A DNA stretch of 64,000 nucleotides from positions 1 through 64,000 of the forward strand of contig JAQGDQ010000707.1 in assembly GCA_030141605.1 (NCBI GenBank), given 5' to 3'. Below the pieces are notes generated by a model. The model ran no database searches. It was not told the DNA's origin and saw nothing but the letters and a program-made list of their open reading frames with translations. Below, one piece after another: positions 51,401 through 60,400 of this stretch; positions within the stretch are counted from its first letter, which is position 1; each line of letters begins with the position of its first letter. The translations under genes and the position numbers were made by a program. The DNA is from Tubiluchus corallicola. Taxonomy: Eukaryota; Priapulida; Priapulimorpha; Priapulimorphida; Tubiluchidae.

Positions 51401-54400
51401 CTGTGGTTAGGCCTAAATTCACCCCCCCCCCCGCCTGTACTAACTTGCTGCAGTGAGCATAACCTAGAAATACAGTAATGATCTAAACTGTAAAACTAGT
51501 TTGTTTTAATCACCTATCCAGTTACATTGCTCCATATGCACTTTACAATGTATGTAATGAATGGTTTAGCTTATAAATTCCTGTTTGCAAACTTCTAGCT
51601 TTCGTCTAGCTGATTGTCTGTCCATTTTTTCTTTCATTTCATAAATGTGTTTACGTGTTTTTCAGTTAGAATAATTGTTAGCTTCATTGATACGTCAGAT
51701 AACTAATTACTATTTCAGTTTTACATTTAACTGTTTGTAGTGTGTTAGAAAAGCGTCAGTTTTACAAATCCTGTTTCATACAGTTTGTCGTGAAGCTCAC
51801 GATTCCATTAATTTATTTAATTGATTATTAGTTTGTACTGATTAATCATAATTATTAGTATCAATAGAATTTTTGTACATGCATACGTCGTCTTTTGGGT
51901 AGTCATTATTACATTCTCCTGCTAACATATTAAATTAAATCTTATATGAGATGTTACTAATTTTCAGTAATAAAACTGTTTAATTATTTCACTTATTAAA
52001 ACTGTTAAAACTCATTAATCACCTATCCAGTTACATTGCTGCATATGCACTTGCATATGGATATATAATAAAACTGTTTTATTTCTCTGTATACAGTTTA
52101 AACTTGCATCATTGTACAGAACCTTGAACTAGTATGCATAACATTTACCTTTAATCAACTGCTGGCTTCTTTTCACTCCATGGAAAAGTTTTACCTGGTT
52201 TATTTCTCTGTATACAGTTTAAACTTTCATCATTGTACAGAACCTTGAACTAGTATGTATAACATTTACCTTTAATCAACTGCTGGCTTCTTTTCACTTC
52301 ATGAAAAAGTTTTACCTGGTTTATTTCTCTGTATACAGTTTAAACTTTCATCATTGCACAGAACCTTGAACTAGTATGCATAACATTTACCTTTAATCAA
52401 CTGCTGGCTTCTTTTCACTTCATGGAAAAGTTTTACCTGGTTTATTTCTCTGTATGCAGTCTAAACTTTCATCATTGTACAGAACCTTGAACTAGTATGC
52501 ATAACATTTACCTTTAATCAACTGCTGGCTTCCTTTCACTTCATGGAAAAGTTTTACCTGGTTTATTTCTCTGTATACAGTCTAAACTTTCATCATTGTA
52601 CAGAACCTTGAACTAGTATGCATAACATTTACCTTTAATCAACTGCTGGCTTCTTTTCACTTCATGGAAAAGTTTTACCTGGTTTATTTCTCTGTATACA
52701 GTTTAAACTTTCATCATTGTACAGAACCTTGAACTAGTATGAATAACATTTACCTTTAATCAACTGCTGGCTTCTTTTCACTTCATGGAAAAGTTTTACC
52801 TGGTTTATTTCTCTGTATACAGTTTAAACTTTCATCATTGTACAGAACCTTGAACTAGTATGTATAACATTTACCTTTAATCAACTGCTGGCTTCTTTTC
52901 ACTTCATGAAAAAGTTTTACCTGGTTTATTTCTCTGTATACAGTTTAAACTTTCATCATTGTACAGAACCTTGAACTAGTATGCATAACATTTACCTTTA
53001 ATCAACCGCTGGCTTCCTTTCACTTCATGGAAAAGATTTACCTGGTTTATTTCTCTGTATACAGTCTAAACTTTCATCATTGTACAGAACCTTGAACTAG
53101 TATGCATAACACTTACCTTTAATCAACTGCTGGCTTCCTTTCACTTCATGGAAAAGTTTTACCTGGTTTATTTCTCTGTATACAGTCTAAACTTTCATCG
53201 TTGTACAGAACCTTGAACTAGTATGCATAACATTTACCTTTAATCAACTGCTGGCTTCTTTTCACTTCATGGAAAAGTTTTACCTGGTTTATTTCTCTCT
53301 ACACAGTTTAAACTTTCATCATTGTACAAAACCTTGAACTAGTATGTATAACATTTACCTGTAATCAACTGCTGGCTTCTTTTCACTTCATGGAAAAGAT
53401 TTACCTGGTCAGTTGGCTTGGTAGAACTTTAGAGAGAGCAATGTAATGTCCTACTGCTATTTTAGAAAATAAATTGCATGTGATATGAACAACTTAGCTG
53501 CATCCTACTTCGTTTATTCTTCCAAAGAAGCCAGTCTGTTAGCACTTACCTTTAGAATTTCTTCATAGAGTTTAATTATCGTTCATTTATCATTGTATAT
53601 GTGTGATGTAATAATTTGATAATTGTTATTATCTAAGTTAAAATCTAAAGTAAGTTTTCACGTTTTCTTTGCAGCTTTCAACAGCCACACTAAACTACAA
53701 TGTTCTCATAATAAATTTCTCTTTCTGTTTAAAATATAGTCTATTTCGAGCTCCGTGATGTTAGTTTGTGACGGAATGTTCATCTGCTCTCCCCCTCCCT
53801 TTTCGTCTTTTATATAAATAATAAAAAAACCTTCAGTAAAACCATTCACAACCTAAGTTGTCTTTTATGTAATTTTAATCACCTAACTAATCAATTTTTG
53901 GCACATACATTGAAAAAAAATGCCAAGTTCACATTTCAGGTTTCTGTTTTTCCCAAAAACATGATATTACGGAAGCTCAAAATTTGTTTTTCTATGAGTA
54001 CAAATAATCGATTATAGAATAATGTAGACAATGATGTCTAAAATAATGTAGACAATGATGTCTAAAATAATGTAGACAATCATGTCTAAAATAATGTAGA
54101 CAATGATGTCTAAAATAATGTAGACAATTATGTCTAAAATAATGTAGACAATGATGTCTAAAATAATGCAGACAACGATGTCTAAAATAATGTAGACAAC
54201 GATGTCTAAAATAATGTAGACAACGATGTCTAAAATAATGTAGACAATTATGTCTAAAATAATGTAGACAATGATGTCTAAAATAATGTAGACAATGATG
54301 TCTAAAATAATGTAGACAATGATGTCTAAAATAATGTAGACAATGATGTCTAAAATAATGTAGACAATGATGTCAAAAAATTACTTTTTAGAAAGAATAT

Positions 54401-57400
54401 TTTGTCGTGCTGTGGGTTTTTAAATTGTTGAGTTTTAGTACAGGTTCAGATTCAATGGAGGAATTTTTGAATAATTTTTTTGTTTTATTTTTCTCAAGGT
54501 GCGGAAGCTGCGAGGGCAGAAAGAATCAGTGAGGTTCATAAAAAAGGGGATGACGATGCAGTTACCAGGGCGGGTTTTGGAGAGTCGTACAAAGATGTGC
54601 CAAAAGCATTTAAAAACTTGATGTCAAATCCAACATTCATGTTTTTGAATTTTGCTGGTGCTACTGAAGGTAAATAAACTTTATGAAATTCAACATTCAT
54701 GTTTTTGAATTTTGCTGGTGCTACTGAAGGTAAATAAACTTTATCAAAATCAACATTCATGTTCTTGAATTTTGCTGGTGCTACTGATGGTAAATAAACT
54801 CGATGTCAAATCCGACATTCATGTTCTTGAATTTCGCTGGTGTTACTGTAGGTAAATAAACTTCATGTCAGTTTCAACATTCATGTTCTTGAATTTTGCT
54901 GATCCTACCGAAGGTAAATAAACTTAATGTCAGTTTCAACATTCATATTGTTGAATTTTACTGGCGTAAGTTCTGTTAGTCTTACATGATTTTTTAATTA
55001 TCTAAATTAAAAATTTTAATAAATTTTGGTGTTTTAACTACGAATTTGTTTCTTGTTTTAGAAGTTTCACTAAATATTTACTACCAGAAAGGTTAAAGGT
55101 CAACATTCAAGACTTTGCTCATTCTCTTTCTCAATTTTTTCAAGGTTTTTTCAAATCTTAAACTCGAGAAGTTCTAATGAAACTTTACATTTATATTATC
55201 AGGTATGCTGGTTGGTGGATTTGCAATATTTATGCCCAAGTTTATTGAAGTTCAGTTTGCAATGACGGCAGGTGCTGCAGCCATAATCATGGGTAATTGC
55301 AATTTACATTTTAAAACAGTGCAGCATGGTGTTGGTTCTGTGTTGACACAATAGAGGACAGCACATGCTTTGTACAGTGTTGCATAGCAAAATGTTTATA
55401 CACTTGCACGAGATTTTACTAATATTATTGCTGAGCTAATAGTGTTTGTCTGTGACAACTTGGTTATTGTATACTAAGCCTTTTCACAGTTCCAGCAATT
55501 GTTGAAGATCGTGAAAAGGTCAAAGGTTAAATGTGTCAGACAACACATTTGTGTACACTTGACAATGCCTCGCAGCCCATGCTATTGTAATAGTAACCGT
55601 TTTAACAGCTAGCTAGAATCTTACCTAGTTCATTTTTTCTTGTTCTCAAGCAAAATCCTGCTAGTAAATCACTCTATGCACAGACTAATGCATAATTAAG
55701 TAAAGTCCACGTAAAACAATTGAAGTTACTGAACTGGCATGGCAGACAGCATTGCTTTACACTCACATCACGTCACAGTTGTTGAAGCGTTACTGTAGTA
55801 CAAATAACCTTTAACTTACAGCAACTGCAGATGTGCACAACGAAACTATGAAAAGTCTTTTGACAAATCAGAATTTTGACATTAATTCGTTTCTAAGATT
55901 CATTTAAAGCCTTTGTAATGCATAGTAAGGAGATGATTGATGAGTCGTTCTTCCTTAGTAGTAATAAACTACATTTGGTGCCTAATTGAATCTGTTGGTT
56001 AATTGGGTCAAAATACTTATCCCAGAGTCCACTAGGCGGCGCCTACTGTAGTTAAGCAGTTAAATATTTCAAGAAGAGTTATCATCATACTGTACATGTG
56101 TGAATTTGCTTGATCCTGTGACGAGTTTTTTCAACATTAACATAAACATTTTTACATCAAAAACGTTAATGAATAATTAGATATACCGTCCGTTTCACCA
56201 TAAGCCAGTCTCATTAGAAGTTTTCGTATTTATTTCTCTGTACTTTAGGGTTCATTGTGGTACCCGCCGGAGGAGGTGGAAACTTCTTGGGCGGTTGGTT
56301 AATCAAGAAGTTCTCGCTGTCTTGTCAGAACACGATCAGATTTTGTTGGATCGTCAGCTTCACCGCCGTGTTCATTTGCTTCGTTTTCTTCATTAAATGT
56401 GAGCAGGGACCGGTGGCCGGTTTTACTGACATGAACAGGTAAAAACTTCAATTATTTTAATATTGTGAGTACACTCATGTCTCAGTTTACCGAACAAAAG
56501 CGGAGAGACGTATGTCTGAATTTGCCGATCGTCCGTATTTACCGATTCTAAGCTAATACAGTAGGTGTTACGTATTAGACTCATGGTAATCTATACTCTT
56601 ATATTAATATTCTTGGTATCTTAATATATATATATATAAGATTCGAGGCTACAGCCCGGACGAGGGCACCATTTGCGGCGATCTATATATCAAATGAAAG
56701 GTCTCGATCTAGTGTCGTCTCATTGATGGTTTATTTTTCGAATTGGGCCCACCGGAAGGAAGGGGAGGCGAAAAACCTCCAAAAATGGCCATTTTTCGGC
56801 CGTTTTTTGCAAAACTTATACCTCTTATTTCTGAAGAACGGGAACGGGCCGAGGGTGGTACTGGGCATGGATAGATAGCCCGTTCAGCGGTGGGTGTAGT
56901 AGGCATATATAGAATTCCCGAGAGGGCCAGGGCGCCCCGCAACGGGCGTTTTCCCGGACCCAACTCGCGATTTTTTCGAAATTTTGGCCAAACAGCCTGC
57001 AGAAAAAACGTTCTAGCGTCGCCTGGTGGGACTCTCGGAAGGAGATATACGGCTCTTTACAAAGAGGAAGGACAGGGCTACACGATGATGTGGGTTATAT
57101 TTTAGGGCAAGTCCACTGAGAGGAGTATCAACGAGTTAATTAGGAGATCTATTTTCGGCAATTTTCACTTAGAAAACTGCTGACGCAAAGGCATTGTTGT
57201 GACGTCATCCATTGTATTCTGTCTATAATCTTATAGCTTTAATTCAGCAAAAAGCTACTACAACAAACAGTAGGCATGATGTTACGGGCTTTGTGTAATA
57301 AATGAGGACTAGGTAGGATGTTCGCGTATTATTGATTACACGTGGTTTTTACGCAAAATCTTTTGCGGTGCCTTTGCTATTTATTATATTATAGCACATA

Positions 57401-60400
57401 GTTTCAACTTTGTGAAAAATGTTTGGAATGGTTTTGTTGTAATGCTGTGCTGTTGGTGCTTGTGCTATAGGTGTCGTCATCGTTGCCACCATCATCATCA
57501 TCATCAACATCATGATCACCACGTGAGGTGGTGGATTTGATGTGGTGTGGTGGTGGTGTGCTTTGTGTGTTGTGCTATGGATGGTGTGGTGGGGTGATAG
57601 GGTGTGTGGGGTGTGGTGTGGGTAGTGTGGTATGGAGTGGGTGGGTGTTGTGGTGCAGTGCGGTGTGATGTGATGTGGTGGAGTATTATGGTGTGGGTGG
57701 TGTGGTGTGGTGTGTGGGTGGTGCAGTGCAGTGGCATGGTGTGGTGCAGTGTGGTGTGATGTGGTGGACTCGTATGGTGTGGGTGATGTGGTGTGGTGTG
57801 TAGGTGGGTGGGTGGTGTGGTGCAGTTTGGTGTTATGGTGTGGTGCTGTGCGGTGTGATGTGGTGGAGTGGTATGGTGTGGTGCAGTGTGGTGTGATGAG
57901 GTGGAGTGGTGTGGTGTGGATTTTGTGTTGATTTGTGCACAAAATTCTTTTTGTGGGGTTTGGCTAGTCCCTTATATTAATATTCTTGGTATATATATAA
58001 GATTCGAGGCTACAGCCCGGACGAGGGCACCATTTGCGGCGATCTATACATCAAAAGAAAGGTCTCGATCTAGTGTCGTCTCATTGATGGTTTATTTTTC
58101 GAATCGGGCCCACCGGGAGGAACGGGGGGCGAAAAACCTCCAAAAATGGCCATTTTCGGCCGTTTTTTGCAAAAGTTATACGGCTGAGATGTAGAGAACG
58201 GGAACGGGCCGAGGGGGGTGCTGGGTATGGATAGATAGCCCGTTCAGCGGTGGGTGTCATAGGCCTATTTAGAATTCCCGAGAGGGCCGCGGCGTCCCGC
58301 AACGGGCGTTTTCCCGGACCCAACTCGCGATTTTTTCGAAATTTTGATCAAACAGCCTGCGGAAAAAACGTTCTAGCGTCGCCCGGTGGGACTCTCGGAA
58401 GGAGATATGGGGCTCTTTACAAAGAGGAAGAACGGGGCTACACGATGGTGTGGGCTATATGTTAGGGCAGGTCCACCGAGAGGAGTATTGGCGAGTTAAT
58501 TAGGAGTTCTATTTTCGGCAATTTTCGCTTAGAAAACTATTGACGCAAAGGCATTGTTGTGACGTCATCCATTGTACTCTGCTGTAATCTTATAACTTTA
58601 ATTCAGCAAAAAGCTGCCTGCTACGGGTTTGCGTTAGTTAAACAAACGGTATGCAGGATGTTACGGGCGTTGTGTTATAAATGAGGACTGTGTAGGACGT
58701 TCGCGTATTATTGATTACACATGGTTTTTTATGCAAAATCTTTTGCGGGGCCTTTGCTATTTATTATATTATAGCACATAGTTTCAACTTTGTGAAAAAT
58801 GTTTGGAATGGTTTTGTTGCAATGCTGTGCTGTTGGTGCTTGTGCTATAGGTGTCGTCATCGTTGCCACCATCATCATCATCATCATCAACATCATGATC
58901 ACCACGTGAGGTGGTGGGTTTGATGTGGTGTGGTGGTGGTGTGCTTTGTGTGTTGTGCTATGGATGGTGTGGTGGGGTGATAGGGTGTGTGGGGTGTGGT
59001 ATGGAGTGGGTGGCGTGGTGTGTGGGTGGGTGGGTGTTGTGGTGCAGTGCGGCGTGATGTGGTGGAGTATTATGGTGTGGGTGGTGTGGTGTGGTGTGTG
59101 GGTGGTGCGGTGTGGTGTGGTGCAGTGGTATGGTGTGATGTGGTGGAGTCGTATGGTGTGGGTGATGTGGTGTGGTGTGTGGGTGGTGCAGTGTGCTGCA
59201 GTGGTGTGGTGCAGTGGTATGGTGTGATGTGGTGGAGTCGTATGGTGTGGGTGATGTGGTGCGGTGTGCTGCAGTGGTATGGTGTGGTGCGGTGTGGTGT
59301 GATGTGGTGGAGTGGTATGGTGTGGGTGGTGTGGTGTGTAGGTGGGTGGGTGGTGTGGTGCAGTGTGGTGTTATGGTGTGGTGCTGTGCGGTGTAATGTG
59401 GTGGAGTATTATGGTGTGGGTGGTGTGGTGTGGTGTGTGAGTGGTGCAGTGGTGTGCTGCAGTGGTATGGTGTGGTGTGATGTGGTGGAGTGGTATGGTG
59501 TGGGTGGTGTGGTGTGTAGGTGGGTGGGTGGTGTGGTGCAGTGTGGTGTTATGGTGTGGTGCTGTGCGGTGTGATGTGGTGGAGTATTATGGTGTAGGTG
59601 GTATGGTGTGGTGCGGTGCGATGAGGTGGAGTGGTATGGTGTGGTGCAGTGTGGTGTGATGAGGTGGAGTGGTGTGGTGTGGGTTGTGTGTTGATTTGTG
59701 CACAAAATTCTTTTTGTGGGGTTTGGCTAGTGTAGAATTAATCATCTAATTGTCTCAAAAATGTCTAGTAATGTCCACCACACCTTCAATGTTAAATTTT
59801 TCTCGTATAATATTATAATAAAGTGTGATGGTACCTGTGTGTTAGGCTTATGCGTGTATATAGTGCTCTAATTAAGTTTAGTTAATTCAGAGATGAGAAT
59901 GACAAACTGCAAAAAACTCTGAAACAGGCCAGGGGTTTGGGGGCCACCTAGGCTGCCAATGGGGTTGAGAGTCAAAGCCCTTTTGGAGCCAGCAACAAAT
60001 TGCAATTTTGTGACCATAGAGAGCCTCTAAGTGGACTTAAAATATCAATTACCTTGTTTCATGCATAATTTAAAATATCCAACTATCAAGGATACATGAT
60101 ACTTAATTGTCTCAAATACGCCTAAGTAATGGCCGCTCCTATGCAAAAGTATATAAAAACTGTCTGCAATTGACTCAAATAACTCCGCACAATTGATTCT
60201 ATATTTTTATACATAGAGATAAACACGTGGTTACACTGATGTACATGATGTAAGCAAAGTGACGGCCTGCCAACTAGCGGTCAACTCGTGAAACAATCAC
60301 TGTGTCCGTATTATGCAGAGTCTTTTAGCGATTCAGATTTTGTCTGAATTTTCTGATATTAATAAAAGGGACGTCCATCAAAAACTAGTTTAAATTAGTT

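Larger units (their letters stand above)
57973..59740. repeat. Second unit of a tandem segmental duplication
   Basis: 56600-57972 (TATTAATATTCTTGGTAT start, GC-rich element, conserved linker GCACATAGTTTCAACTTTG, CATCATCATCATCAACATCA, GT-rich array, GATTTGTGCACAAAATTC) is repeated as 57973-59740, with a longer GT array. Confidence 0.9.
56472..60355 (-). mobile_element. MITE-5 copy c, interrupted by a nested insertion
   Basis: 56472-56597 (ACTCATGTCTCAGTTTACC, CCGTATTTACCGATTCTAAG, ATTAGACTCATGGTAAT) is one end in reverse orientation. Its other side resumes after about 59741 (TCTAATTGTCTCAAAAATG) and at 60090-60355 (CAATTGACTCAAATAACTCC, AACTAGCGGTCAACTCG, CACTGTGTCCGTA). The outer right terminus is degraded. 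The repeated AATTGTCTCAAA at 59750 and 60095 suggests two overlapping fragments. Confidence 0.65.

Noticed and set aside
57349-59705. His/Thr/Pro-rich minus and Val/Trp/Gly-rich plus frames
   Set aside because: Translations of GT-only arrays.
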